A stretch of 64,000 bases of DNA from JAJTFW01 sp903922455 (GCA_943329665.2 CALQEU020000009.1:33734-97733); one strand, 5' to 3'. Positions 42,815 to 50,862 are shown, counted from the first letter of the stretch. The notes: a model not told the origin generated them from the sequence alone. Translations and numbers: made by a program.

Positions 42815-43894
42815 ATGAAGAAATCGAATTGGAGATGGATGAAATATGTGGTGGCATTAGTCATTCCCATTCAAACTATTTGGGGGATTGAAGTTGGCGG
42901 TTGGCAGCTATTTTCACCTCTTATATTGGCTTTTTTGATCATTCCACTTCTTGAACTTTTGCTACCTGCCGACCATTCGAATTTGGATGCACTTCAGTCA
43001 GAATTAGAAGGGAAGAATCCTCTTTATGATGGTCTCATTTATTTGATGGTCCCCTTGCAATATTTTACGCTGTCGCTTTTTTTGTGGAAGATAGGCGAAC
43101 CCAATCATTCAAGCTTGGAGAAAATTGTGATGATAAGTGCCATGGGATTGAATTGTGGAATTATTGGAATTAATGTCGCGCATGAACTCGGACATCGCTC
43201 CACCAAATTCGAGATTTTGCTGGCGAAATTCTTATTGTTGTCTTCTTTATATCTGCACTTTTATATTGAACATAATCGAGGCCATCACAAACGAGTTGGA
43301 ACACACGATGATCCTGCCAGCGCGCGATATGGGGAGAGTTTATACGCTTTCTTAATTCGAAGTATTGTGCTATCCTATTTTTCAGCATGGCAGTTGGAAG
43401 TAAATCGACTTAATAAACAAAATCAATCGCCCTTTTCAATGAATAATCAAATGATCCATTTTGGAGTCATTCAACTAGTACTCCTTATTGCTATTTTTTA
43501 TTTTTTCGGATGGATGGTTATGGGATATTTTATGATAGCTTCCTTTTTAGGTATCGCACTTCTTGAATCTGTAAATTATATTGAACATTATGGTATCGGA
43601 AGAAGGCCAAGGGAAGATGGTTCTTTCGAAAAAGTAATGCATTGTCATTCTTGGAATTCGAATCATGTGTTAGGTCGATTGGCTCTCTTTGAATTATCTC
43701 GCCATAGCGATCATCATTATAAAGCAAGTAAGAAGTACCAACTTTTAAATCACCACGAAGAAAGTCCGCAAATGCCTACTGGATATCCTGGAATGATTAT
43801 ATTGGCTCTTATTCCACCCTTATGGTTTAAAGTGATGCATCCCCTCTTAGAAAAAGAAATGCAACGCATGCCTGAAATGGTGAAGGCAGAGTAG
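42815..43894 (+). CDS. alkB: AlkB-type alkane 1-monooxygenase
   Basis: This 359-residue integral membrane non-haem di-iron hydroxylase has six membrane segments and the histidine boxes of the AlkB family: HELGHR, HNRGHHKRVGTHDDPASAR, and LSRHSDHHYKAS, with NYIEHYGI before the last. AlkB oxidises the terminal methyl of medium-chain alkanes, and relatives act on fatty acids or other lipids. No rubredoxin or alcohol dehydrogenase is adjacent. The electron donor must therefore come from elsewhere, and the substrate is not certain. The C-terminus runs directly into an 8-bp tandem repeat. Confidence 0.85.
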   Translation: MKKSNWRWMKYVVALVIPIQTIWGIEVGGWQLFSPLILAFLIIPLLELLLPADHSNLDALQSELEGKNPLYDGLIYLMVPLQYFTLSLFLWKIGEPNHSSLEKIVMISAMGLNCGIIGINVAHELGHRSTKFEILLAKFLLLSSLYLHFYIEHNRGHHKRVGTHDDPASARYGESLYAFLIRSIVLSYFSAWQLEVNRLNKQNQSPFSMNNQMIHFGVIQLVLLIAIFYFFGWMVMGYFMIASFLGIALLESVNYIEHYGIGRRPREDGSFEKVMHCHSWNSNHVLGRLALFELSRHSDHHYKASKKYQLLNHHEESPQMPTGYPGMIILALIPPLWFKVMHPLLEKEMQRMPEMVKAE

Positions 43895-43898
43895 AAGT

Positions 43899-43978
43899 GT
43901 AGGAGAGTAGGAGAGTAGGAGAGTCGGAGAGTAGGAGAGTAGGAGAGTAGGAGAGTCGGAGAGTCGGAGAGTTGGAGA
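43899..43978. repeat. 8-bp tandem repeat, ten units
   Basis: Ten consecutive units of GTAGGAGA and its variants GTCGGAGA and GTTGGAGA start 5 bp after the alkB stop codon. This is a minisatellite-like array of 80 bp. The following 190 bp contain the phrase CTGCGCCTTTGCGAGA, which also occurs near 35910, and no gene. Confidence 0.9.
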
Positions 43979-44172
43979 GCCTTTGCGTTTTCTTCGGTTT
44001 CGGCGAGAAATTTAGCGATAAACTTCACAGCAAAAACTTTGCGGCTCTGCGCCTTTGCGAGAAATTTAGCATAGCGAAGCCTTTATCAGATTGAGAAATA
44101 ATTCAAGAGCGAATCTTATCGCTAAGCCTCGCGACCGAAATCAGTCTTATCGAGAAAATTTAAGGACTTAAA

Positions 44173-44484
44173 CTAGGATTCAATCATTTTAGGAGAATGA
44201 ATACTTTCTACCAGCGAAAAAACTTGTGGTGAGTTCGCAAACAATGGTTTTACTTTACTCCATGTCGACATAAATAAATCTGATTTTCTGTAATTTTCTA
44301 AATCATCCATCGACTCCCATTCGCTATGCGTATAGAAAGCAGAATCGTCTGAAAAATCATTGAAGAGACTTAATTTTTTACATCCAGGAAAAGATAAAAT
44401 TAGTGCTTTTGACTCATCAAATGCATTGATAAAATCAACCACATTTTCTTTCTTAAAACTTAAGCGAACAATTCGTGTAATCAT
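44173..44484 (-). CDS. antibiotic biosynthesis monooxygenase (ABM) domain protein
   Basis: This 103-residue ferredoxin-like protein matches the ABM/quinol monooxygenase fold: MITRIVRLSFKKENVVDF at the N-terminus, FPGCKKLSLFND in the middle and HSEWESMDDLENYRKSD. Such proteins are small dimeric oxygenases or binding proteins, and many have no known substrate. It overlaps the SAM-hydrolase gene by 4 nt (ATGA), so the two are translationally coupled. Confidence 0.78.
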   Translation of the reverse strand: MITRIVRLSFKKENVVDFINAFDESKALILSFPGCKKLSLFNDFSDDSAFYTHSEWESMDDLENYRKSDLFMSTWSKVKPLFANSPQVFSLVESIHSPKMIES

Positions 44485-45254
44485 TTAAATTCAATTCTAA
44501 TATTATCATTCAAACGCAAGTTCATCAGCTTATACGCATTCTCTTCATTAATGGCGATTTCAAGGTGACCAGCTGCATTAAATAGAGCTAATGCCGAACC
44601 CGAATCCACTGACATATATCGATCGCTAATCGCATCTATTGTATGTTGGTTTTTACGCATCACCACTTCAAATTTTCGACCTTTACGTTGCTTTTCAAAC
44701 AAGGCTTGAGTGATGTTAGTAACGATGTTTCCAAAGTCATCTATGTAAATCACAATACCATGAATTAATTCATCTTCAATGGTAGGATTAAATGCCGAAC
44801 GCTCCACAAATTGAATAGGCCGTGGACCTAACTCATATAAATTTTTTCCCGTGAGTAAATGTTTGGCGCTATTTACTAATGTGGGTAAATCAAACAAATG
44901 TTTAGATCCATCAGCAATAGTAATTTTTACCATATCGATCGGAGCATCATCAAACACCAAACTGAAAAATCCATCGTTCACACCAATAAATATATACCCG
45001 TCCTTTTTAATTGCAATTAACTCTGAAGGATAGCGAAGTTGCTTATGAACTCCAATAAAATGTAGTGTACCTGCAGGGTAATTTGAATAGGCGTTTTTAA
45101 AAATATAAGCGGCCTGCTGTATGTTATGACGAGCCACTTGATGCGAAATATCAATAAATTGTAAATCAGACTGAAAAGAAAGGAGCATTCCTTTAATAGC
45201 GCCAATATGATAATCTCGCGTACCCCAATCGGTTGTAAATGTTATTATTCCCAT
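44481..45254 (-). CDS. SAM hydrolase / SAM-dependent halogenase family protein (DUF62)
   Basis: This 257-residue protein matches the S-adenosyl-L-methionine hydrolase (adenosine-forming) family, which splits SAM into adenosine and methionine with a hydroxide nucleophile. Family blocks are visible: ITFTTDWGTRDYHIGAIKG at the N-terminus, FIDISHQVARHNIQQAAYI and FIGVNDGFFSLVF, with a C-terminal beta-barrel. The ATG at 45254 (MGIITFTTDWG) is the family start; the alternative upstream codon is a TTG. It is coupled to the ABM-domain gene. Confidence 0.85.
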   Translation of the reverse strand: MGIITFTTDWGTRDYHIGAIKGMLLSFQSDLQFIDISHQVARHNIQQAAYIFKNAYSNYPAGTLHFIGVHKQLRYPSELIAIKKDGYIFIGVNDGFFSLVFDDAPIDMVKITIADGSKHLFDLPTLVNSAKHLLTGKNLYELGPRPIQFVERSAFNPTIEDELIHGIVIYIDDFGNIVTNITQALFEKQRKGRKFEVVMRKNQHTIDAISDRYMSVDSGSALALFNAAGHLEIAINEENAYKLMNLRLNDNIRIEFK

Positions 45255-45339
45255 CAATTCCTCAAAAATATCCAATTAAATTACTAAATCAATAAAATTA
45301 ATCTAGCAAAATAGATTTATTTTTTAGATTTTTGTAGAT

Positions 45340-45630
45340 ATGAGACCCACCAACGAGAATTCGCTAGGAGATGTGATTAAGGATATGCTTCGAAAATATG
45401 AACTTGAGAATGGCTTATGGAATGCAAAAATAAGAGACGCATGGGATAAATGTGTAGCTAAACCCATAGTACAACGTACAGTAAGCTTGAGGTTTATGGA
45501 AGGAACACTGACAGTAAATTTAAATTCTTCGGTGGTAAGAAATGAATTGGAGTTGTTAAAGACAGATATCATCACTACATTAAATTCTGAATTGAATCAA
45601 GAAGTAATTTCTGAAATAAAATTTTTCTAG
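45340..45630 (+). CDS. DUF721/DciA-like protein
   Basis: This 96-residue protein matches DUF721: N-terminal helix LGDVIKDMLRKYELENGLWNA shortened here to LGDVIKDMLRKY, then AWDKCVAKPIVQRT and a strand-rich end (LTVNLNSSVVRNELELLK). DUF721 includes DciA, the replicative-helicase operator found in bacteria without DnaC/DnaI; Bacteroidota versions are shorter, as here. Its exact role in this organism is inferred. Confidence 0.78.
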   Translation: MRPTNENSLGDVIKDMLRKYELENGLWNAKIRDAWDKCVAKPIVQRTVSLRFMEGTLTVNLNSSVVRNELELLKTDIITTLNSELNQEVISEIKFF

Positions 45631-45631
45631 G

Positions 45632-45748
45632 ATGAGAAAACAAGCCAAAGGTCACGGATACTCACTATTTGAAAAGGTAGTTTTAACAGCATTGCTCTTT
45701 TTTTTCTTAAGTATGCTATTTATGTTTTTCGTTTTACCTCGTATCTAA
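45632..45748 (+). CDS. 38-residue single-span membrane peptide
   Basis: An ATG one base after the DUF721 stop (TAG-G-ATG) opens a 38-residue frame: MRKQAKGHGYSLFEKVV, a hydrophobic span of about 18 residues, and the end VLPRI. The basic N-terminus and single membrane helix look like a real small protein. It is directly coupled to the DUF721 gene and followed by a hairpin terminator. The function is unknown. Confidence 0.55.
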   Translation: MRKQAKGHGYSLFEKVVLTALLFFFLSMLFMFFVLPRI

Positions 45749-45752
45749 AAAA

Positions 45753-45780
45753 GAAAACCCCGGAAATCTCCGAGGTTTTC
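45753..45780. terminator. bidirectional terminator between the small membrane peptide and ndk
   Basis: A 12-bp stem (GAAAACCCCGGA / TCCGAGGTTTTC) with one mismatch and an AATC loop lies between the converging genes. The T-rich 3' arm on each strand suits termination in both directions. Confidence 0.75.
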
Positions 45781-45802
45781 AATTGGGCATGTATAGTTCG
45801 AC

Positions 45803-46222
45803 TTAGAATCGTTCTAACATAGAGAAGAAAAAGTTTCCTTCAATGGCTGCGTTTTCATCGCTATCCGATCCATGAACGGCGTTTGCTTCAATAGACTTAG
45901 CATATAAATTACGAATAGTACCTTTTTCAGCTTTCGTTGGATCTGTAGCTCCAATTACATTTCTGAAATCTTCCACCGCATTTTCTTTTTCAAGAATTAC
46001 GGCAACGATAGGCCCTGACGACATATATTTTACTAAATCATTGTAGAAGGGACGTGCACTGTGCACGGCATAAAACTCACCTGCTCTCTCAGTGGTAAGG
46101 CGTGTATACTTCATAGCAATAATTGTAAATCCTGCTTGTGTGATGTGATTTAAAATAGCTCCAATATGGCCATTTTGAACCCCATCGGGCTTAATCATCG
46201 TAAATGTTCTGTTTGTGCTCAT
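45803..46222 (-). CDS. ndk: nucleoside-diphosphate kinase
   Basis: This 139-residue enzyme transfers the gamma-phosphate between nucleoside triphosphates and diphosphates. The N-terminal FTMIKPDGVQNGHIG, KYTRLTTERAGEFYAVH and the active-site NAVHGSDSDENA with the phosphohistidine are all intact. Length is normal. It is transcribed divergently from nrnA; an exact TACCTTTG -7 element lies on the minus strand at 46253-46260. Confidence 0.96.
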   Translation of the reverse strand: MSTNRTFTMIKPDGVQNGHIGAILNHITQAGFTIIAMKYTRLTTERAGEFYAVHSARPFYNDLVKYMSSGPIVAVILEKENAVEDFRNVIGATDPTKAEKGTIRNLYAKSIEANAVHGSDSDENAAIEGNFFFSMLERF

Positions 46223-46243
46223 GGTTATTTTTTATTTGTCTTT

Positions 46244-46275
46244 TTGCGAGTGCAAAGGTAATTGGATTAATTTTG
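46244..46275 (+). promoter_or_regulatory. promoter of the nrnA-FKBP operon
   Basis: TTG at 46244-46246 and TAATTTTG at 46268-46275 are separated by 21 nt and match the Bacteroidota consensus. The ATG at 46283 lies 7 nt after the -7 element, which predicts a leaderless or nearly leaderless transcript. Confidence 0.5.
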
Positions 46276-46282
46276 ATCTGGA

Positions 46283-47329
46283 ATGTCAAATTATGAATTT
46301 AATACCCAAGATAGAAAGTCGATAAAAGACTTTTTTTCTACTCCTAAAGAGGTGGTAATCACCACTCACCATAAACCAGATGGCGATGCCTTGGGTTCAT
46401 CATTGGGATTATTGCACATCTTACAAGCCCAAGGTCACCGTGTAACTGTAGTAGTACCAAGCGAATTTCCCGCATTTTTGAATTGGATGAAGGGCAGTAA
46501 AGATGTGATCGATTTTATCCGGAATCCCAAAGGAGCCAAAGAACATCTCGCAAAAGCAGAAGTGGTTTTTTGTTTGGATTTTAATGATCCTTCACGCGTA
46601 GAGAAAATGCAAGCGGATCTCAATAATGTGAAAGCAACCATGATTTTGATCGATCATCACCTTGATCCTAAAAAAGGATTTTGTGATTTTCAGTTTTCAT
46701 TTCCTTCAATTGGTTCCACCGCTGAACTATTAGTTCATATTATGATGGATTTTGGTTGGGATGAGCATCTAAATAGAGATAGTGCTGAATGTTTATATAC
46801 CGGAATCATGACCGATACAGGCAGCTTTCGTTTTAATTCGGTAAGCGATCAAACACATCTTGTCATTGCTCGATTAATGAAAGAAGGTGTTCGCAATGAT
46901 CGTATACATGAATTGATTTATGATACCAACTCCTTTATACGTACCAAATTTTTGGGGTATACGCTGAGTGAAAAAATGCTACAAATAGAAGAATACAATG
47001 TCGTAATTTTTACTGCTTCACAGTCTGACATGGACCGATTTAATCACGAGCCAGGTGATTTAGAAGGCATCGTGAATTTCGGCTTGAGCATTAAAAACAT
47101 GAAAGTGGCGGTACTCTTTAGTGAACGCGATGGACTTGTGAAAATATCATTCCGATCGAAAGGATTATTTTCAGTGAAAGACATTGCTGAAAAATATTTT
47201 GAAGGCGGTGGACATAAAAACGCAGCTGGCGGACGTTCTAAATTAAATTTAGAGGATACCGTGAAAAAGTTTGTAGAGCTGCTACCATTGTATAAAAAAG
47301 AATTGCAAACGGTAAGAGAGAATGAATAA
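46283..47329 (+). CDS. nrnA: DHH family phosphoesterase, NrnA-like
   Basis: This 348-residue DHH-DHHA1 protein matches NrnA, which degrades nano-RNA and dephosphorylates pAp. Motifs are THHKPDGDALGSSLGL at residues 27-42, FCLDFNDPSR, the DHH motif in ILIDHHLDP, and the DHHA1 motif GGGHKNAAGGRSKL near the C-terminus. The gene overlaps the following FKBP lipoprotein gene by 8 nt, an arrangement seen with gldI in gliding Bacteroidota. Confidence 0.9.
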   Translation: MSNYEFNTQDRKSIKDFFSTPKEVVITTHHKPDGDALGSSLGLLHILQAQGHRVTVVVPSEFPAFLNWMKGSKDVIDFIRNPKGAKEHLAKAEVVFCLDFNDPSRVEKMQADLNNVKATMILIDHHLDPKKGFCDFQFSFPSIGSTAELLVHIMMDFGWDEHLNRDSAECLYTGIMTDTGSFRFNSVSDQTHLVIARLMKEGVRNDRIHELIYDTNSFIRTKFLGYTLSEKMLQIEEYNVVIFTASQSDMDRFNHEPGDLEGIVNFGLSIKNMKVAVLFSERDGLVKISFRSKGLFSVKDIAEKYFEGGGHKNAAGGRSKLNLEDTVKKFVELLPLYKKELQTVRENE

Positions 47330-47867
47330 TCCAACTCATTTACTTTTAATACTGATTTTGTTTGGCGCAAATTCATGTGGTCCTTCAACAACGGAGAGGG
47401 AAACAATGGCTACACAGCAACCCAATTCACAAGAACTAAAAGAATCTTTGATTCAACAAAATCGCCAGTTAATTGCAGAAGAAATTGAAATAATTGATGC
47501 CTATGTAGAGCGACATGGATTAAAATTAGACACTACATCTACAGGATTACGTTATAAAATTTTAGAGAAAACAGACGGAAGGGAAGTGCGGTTGATGAAA
47601 GATGTGACGCTTAGTTACACGGCTTCGTTGTTGAATGGCAATCTTTGTTATTCAAGCGACACCAGTGGGCAATTAAGTTTTACCATTGGACAGTCCAATC
47701 AACCCAGTGGGTTGCAAGAAGGAATTTTAAAAATGAGACAAGGAGAAAAAGCTATTTTCATTGTACCTTCTTATTTAGGATATGGAATTACGGGAGATGG
47801 ACTATGTATTCCTGGAAGTACATCCATACTTTATAGAGTAGAACTAGAAAAAGTAAGTCAACAATAA
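47322..47867 (+). CDS. FKBP-type peptidyl-prolyl isomerase lipoprotein, GldI-like
   Basis: This 181-residue protein has a lipoprotein signal (LLLILILFGANSC) and an FKBP domain from about residue 75 to the end (VTLSYTASLLNG, GLQEGILKMRQGEKAIFIVPS, GYGITGDG). It would catalyse proline isomerisation in the periplasm or at the outer membrane. Size, lipoprotein nature and place after nrnA resemble GldI, the gliding-associated isomerase. No other gld gene is in the window, so I leave the symbol empty. It overlaps nrnA by 8 nt and is followed after 2 nt by a second FKBP gene. Confidence 0.82.
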   Translation: MNNPTHLLLILILFGANSCGPSTTERETMATQQPNSQELKESLIQQNRQLIAEEIEIIDAYVERHGLKLDTTSTGLRYKILEKTDGREVRLMKDVTLSYTASLLNGNLCYSSDTSGQLSFTIGQSNQPSGLQEGILKMRQGEKAIFIVPSYLGYGITGDGLCIPGSTSILYRVELEKVSQQ

Positions 47868-47869
47868 AT

Positions 47870-48739
47870 ATGAAAAAAATATTAATTTGGGTAATTAGTT
47901 TTGTAACGATGGGTATTGGATTATTTTCCATTTCATCTTGCAATAAAGATGGTTTTTCCATTACGCCGTCGGGATTGCGTTATGAGTTAATAGAACAGAA
48001 GGAAGGAAGAAAACCAGTGATAGGGGATATGATGCGCATGCAACTTATCTATAAAGATAAAAACGGAAAAGAAATTTACAATTCGGCCGAACTGGGCGAA
48101 GCCTTTGTTTTAGAATTGACAAAACCCACCTTTGTTGGTGGATTAGAAGAAGGATTTGCCATGATGTCGGAAGGTGATTCTGCCATTTTCTTAGTCAATG
48201 CTGACTCCGTATTTGATAAAACCTTTAAGCAACCTTTACCTGCCAATATTGAGTCACAAGACATGCTTCGATTTGAAGTTCGTTTAAAAAAAGTACTGAC
48301 GGCTACCGAATACAGAAACGAATCGAAGCACAATTCTGAATACAGCCAGGTCGAAGAATTACGACAGATAGAATTGTACATGGGCGACAATGAAATTTCA
48401 GTTCAACCTGCAAAGCCTGGCGTATATTTCATTGTTTTCAAAGCTGGAAAAGGAGAGCGACCTCGCCCGGGCGATCAAGTAGAAATCAAATACACAGGAA
48501 GTTTTTTAAGCGGCGAAATGTTTGATGCTTCTGGAATAAACGGTAAAAATTTAATTTATAGTCTAGGGGACGGAACGCATTTGACCGCTTGGGAAGAAGC
48601 CATTTCTACTATGCAGCCTGGTGGTGTTGCACGACTTATTTTAACTTCCAACAACGCCTATGGAATCGCAGGACTTGATCCAATTCCACCGAATACACCA
48701 ATTATTTTCGATATTGAATTAGTTCGTTCGGGATTTTAG
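47870..48739 (+). CDS. two-domain FKBP-type peptidyl-prolyl isomerase lipoprotein
   Basis: This 289-residue lipoprotein (signal ending FSISSC) has two FKBP-like units. The first (about residues 45-140) is degenerate: GGLEEGFAMMSEGDSAIFLV. The second (about 190-289) is complete: RPRPGDQVEIKYTGSFLSGEMFD, then TAWEEAISTMQPGGVARLIL and YGIAGLDPIPPNTPI. It is the third gene of the nrnA operon, 2 nt behind the GldI-like gene. It probably acts as a folding factor at the cell envelope. Confidence 0.82.
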   Translation: MKKILIWVISFVTMGIGLFSISSCNKDGFSITPSGLRYELIEQKEGRKPVIGDMMRMQLIYKDKNGKEIYNSAELGEAFVLELTKPTFVGGLEEGFAMMSEGDSAIFLVNADSVFDKTFKQPLPANIESQDMLRFEVRLKKVLTATEYRNESKHNSEYSQVEELRQIELYMGDNEISVQPAKPGVYFIVFKAGKGERPRPGDQVEIKYTGSFLSGEMFDASGINGKNLIYSLGDGTHLTAWEEAISTMQPGGVARLILTSNNAYGIAGLDPIPPNTPIIFDIELVRSGF

Positions 48740-48850
48740 CAACGAGGCTTCGCGATTAATTGTTAGTTGTTAGATTTTGGATGTAGGATTTCTGAAGTTT
48801 GATGTTTGAAACCTGATTTTAGAGGTTAGAGTTCCAATATCTAATCGCAA

Positions 48851-48914
48851 AAGCTAACGACCAACACCTGTCCAAAAGTACTGCGGTCGCTAAGCTAACG
48901 ACCAACACCTGTCC
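48851..48914. repeat. 23-bp direct repeat in the spacer before the histone-like gene
   Basis: Two identical 23-bp copies (48851-48873 and 48892-48914; each begins AAGCTAACGACC) are 41 bp apart. The surrounding 230 bp have no credible gene. Confidence 0.7.
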
Positions 48915-48972
48915 CGCTGAACTGAGGGATCTGCAAGCATCCAATTTCTAACATCTTACAATAGTGCATAAA

Positions 48973-48998
48973 AAAAGCCTCTGCACGCAGAGGCTTTT
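48973..48998 (-). terminator. terminator of the histone-H1-like gene
   Basis: The hairpin AAAAGCCTCTG / CAGAGGCTTTT with loop CACG ends 20 nt downstream of the gene's stop codon, with T-runs in both directions. It is a good intrinsic terminator on the minus strand. Confidence 0.8.
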
Positions 48999-49018
48999 CT
49001 GTTAACCCAAGAAGATAA

Positions 49019-49447
49019 TTATTTCTTCTTGGAAGCTTTTCTAGCTGATTTTTTAGCTGCTTTTCTTGGAGCTGCTTTCTTAGCTGCTTTTCTTGGAGCT
49101 GCTTTCTTAGCTGCTGCTTTTCTTGGAGCTGCTTTTCTAGCAGTTTTCTTAGCTGCTTTCTTAGCTGCTTTTCTTGGAGCTGCTTTTCTTGTAGCTTTTT
49201 TAGCTGCTTTCTTAGCTGCTTTTCTTGGAGCTGCTTTTCTTGTAGCTTTTTTAGCTGCTTTCTTAGCTGCTTTTCTTGGAGCTGCTTTTTTAGCTGCTTT
49301 CTTTGGTGACTTCTTAGCTGCTTTCTTAGCTGCTTTCTTTTTAGGAGCAGCCATAGCATCAACGTTAGTCATTTTGAAACCGATTACGCGAGTAGCGCCG
49401 GCTGCACTTGGTGTAGTGCTTGTTTTCATTTCCATTTTTTGTTTCAT
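49019..49447 (-). CDS. histone H1-like, Ala/Lys/Arg-rich DNA-binding protein
   Basis: This 142-residue protein has a short N-terminal segment (MKQKMEMKTSTTPSAAG followed by VIGFKMTNVDAM) and then about 105 residues made almost only of Ala, Lys, Arg and Pro in repeats such as KKAAKK and RKAAPRKAA. This is the composition of eukaryotic H1 tails and bacterial Hc1/HctB and AlgP-like proteins, which bind DNA non-specifically. The DNA itself is repetitive (GCTGCTTTTCTTGGA units), so other frames are also open, but only this frame gives a basic protein with a plausible start and a following terminator. Confidence 0.78.
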   Translation of the reverse strand: MKQKMEMKTSTTPSAAGATRVIGFKMTNVDAMAAPKKKAAKKAAKKSPKKAAKKAAPRKAAKKAAKKATRKAAPRKAAKKAAKKATRKAAPRKAAKKAAKKTARKAAPRKAAAKKAAPRKAAKKAAPRKAAKKSARKASKKK

Positions 49448-49611
49448 GATGATTTTGTTTTTGAATTGGGTTAACGATTATTTGATGTGGTTATACTATT
49501 ATTATTAATTTTTTGTTACATATTCTGTAACCTTTTTCCATCTGACACTTTTCACCTAACATCTTCTCATCAATTCCAACGACATGGTGCAATACTTTTC
49601 TTCGTCAAGGT

Positions 49612-50862
49612 TTAGTTTATTTGAGTCACTATTTTATCTACGTTATACTTTCCAGCTTTTAAATTTTCATGTATATCTTTAAATGCACTGATTGTATAAT
49701 TTACATCTTCTATGGTATGTACGGCAGTTGGAATTAACCGCAGCAATATTACACCTTTTGGAACTACTGGATACACCACCATCGAACAGAAGATGTCATA
49801 GTTCTCGCGCAAATCTAATATTAAATTCGTTGCCTCCGGAATGGTACCATTTAAGAATACGGGTGTAACCGGTGAATCGGTATTTCCAATTTCAAATCCT
49901 GCATCTCTTAATCCACGTTGAAGTGCATTGGTGATCTTCCACAAATTTTCTTTTAACTCAGGCTTTGTTCTTAATAATTCCAATCGCTTCAATGCGCCCA
50001 CCACTAATGGCATCGGCAATGCTTTTGCGAAAATTTGAGAACGCATATTATAACGTAGGTATTCTACGATTTGCTCATCACTACTAATAAAGGCGCCTAT
50101 TAATGCCATCGATTTAGCAAATGTACCAAAGTAAATGTCAATTCCATCCTGGCATCCTTGATGCTCACCAACACCAGCACCCGTTTTTCCCATCGTTCCA
50201 AATCCATGGGCATCGTCAACAAAAAATCGGAAGTTGAATTTATCTTTTAATGCAACTATCTCTTTTAATTTTCCTTGATCGCCTGACATTCCAAACACAC
50301 CTTCTGTAATAACTAAGATGCCACCTGTTGTGTCAGCAACTAATTTGGTTGCACGCTCCAATTGCTTTTCAAGACTGGACATGTCATTATGTGGATACAC
50401 AAAACGTTTTCCCATATGTAAACGCAATCCATCTATAATACATGCATGCGATTCCGAATCGTAAACAATCACATCATGGCGATCTACTAAACAATCAATA
50501 GCGCTCACCATTCCTTGATATCCGTAATTCAAAAGGATCGTATCTTCCTTTTGCATGAATTGACTCAATTCATTTTCTAATTGCTCATGCAAATTAGAAT
50601 TTCCCGACATCATGCGAGCACCCATCGGTAAAGCCAAACCATAATCAGCCGAAGCTTCCGCATCTACCTTTCTTACTTCTGGATGATTTGCTAAACCCAA
50701 ATAATTATTTAAACTCCAAACTAATTTCTCTTTTCCACGAAACACCATCTTATTAGATATATCGCCTTCCAACTTTGGGAAAGTGAAATATCCATGTGCA
50801 TCCTTCGCATGCATTCCAAGCGGACCCCTATTCTTCTGGATCTTTTCGAATATATCTACCAT
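49612..50862 (-). CDS. alpha-oxoamine synthase family PLP enzyme (serine palmitoyltransferase-like)
   Basis: This 416-residue fold-type I PLP enzyme belongs to the group of BioF, Kbl and serine palmitoyltransferase. Features are SLNNYLGLANHPEVR, DSESHACIIDGLRLH, ITEGVFGMSGDQGKL, FFVDDAHGFGTMGKTGAG with the cofactor aspartate, and the Schiff-base lysine in GTFAKSMALIGAF near residue 247. The lysine context fits serine palmitoyltransferase better than BioF (usually TLGKA). Such an enzyme would make 3-ketosphinganine for Bacteroidota sphingolipids, but a Kbl-like activity cannot be excluded. It stands alone on its strand. Confidence 0.75.
   Translation of the reverse strand: MVDIFEKIQKNRGPLGMHAKDAHGYFTFPKLEGDISNKMVFRGKEKLVWSLNNYLGLANHPEVRKVDAEASADYGLALPMGARMMSGNSNLHEQLENELSQFMQKEDTILLNYGYQGMVSAIDCLVDRHDVIVYDSESHACIIDGLRLHMGKRFVYPHNDMSSLEKQLERATKLVADTTGGILVITEGVFGMSGDQGKLKEIVALKDKFNFRFFVDDAHGFGTMGKTGAGVGEHQGCQDGIDIYFGTFAKSMALIGAFISSDEQIVEYLRYNMRSQIFAKALPMPLVVGALKRLELLRTKPELKENLWKITNALQRGLRDAGFEIGNTDSPVTPVFLNGTIPEATNLILDLRENYDIFCSMVVYPVVPKGVILLRLIPTAVHTIEDVNYTISAFKDIHENLKAGKYNVDKIVTQIN

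Noticed and set aside
48895..49508. Long open frames on both strands across the histone-like gene (Leu/Gln/Lys-rich and Ala/Phe/Leu-rich translations)
   Set aside because: They are by-products of the repetitive GCT/CTT composition. Only the minus-strand basic frame has a plausible start, normal composition for a known protein type and a following terminator.
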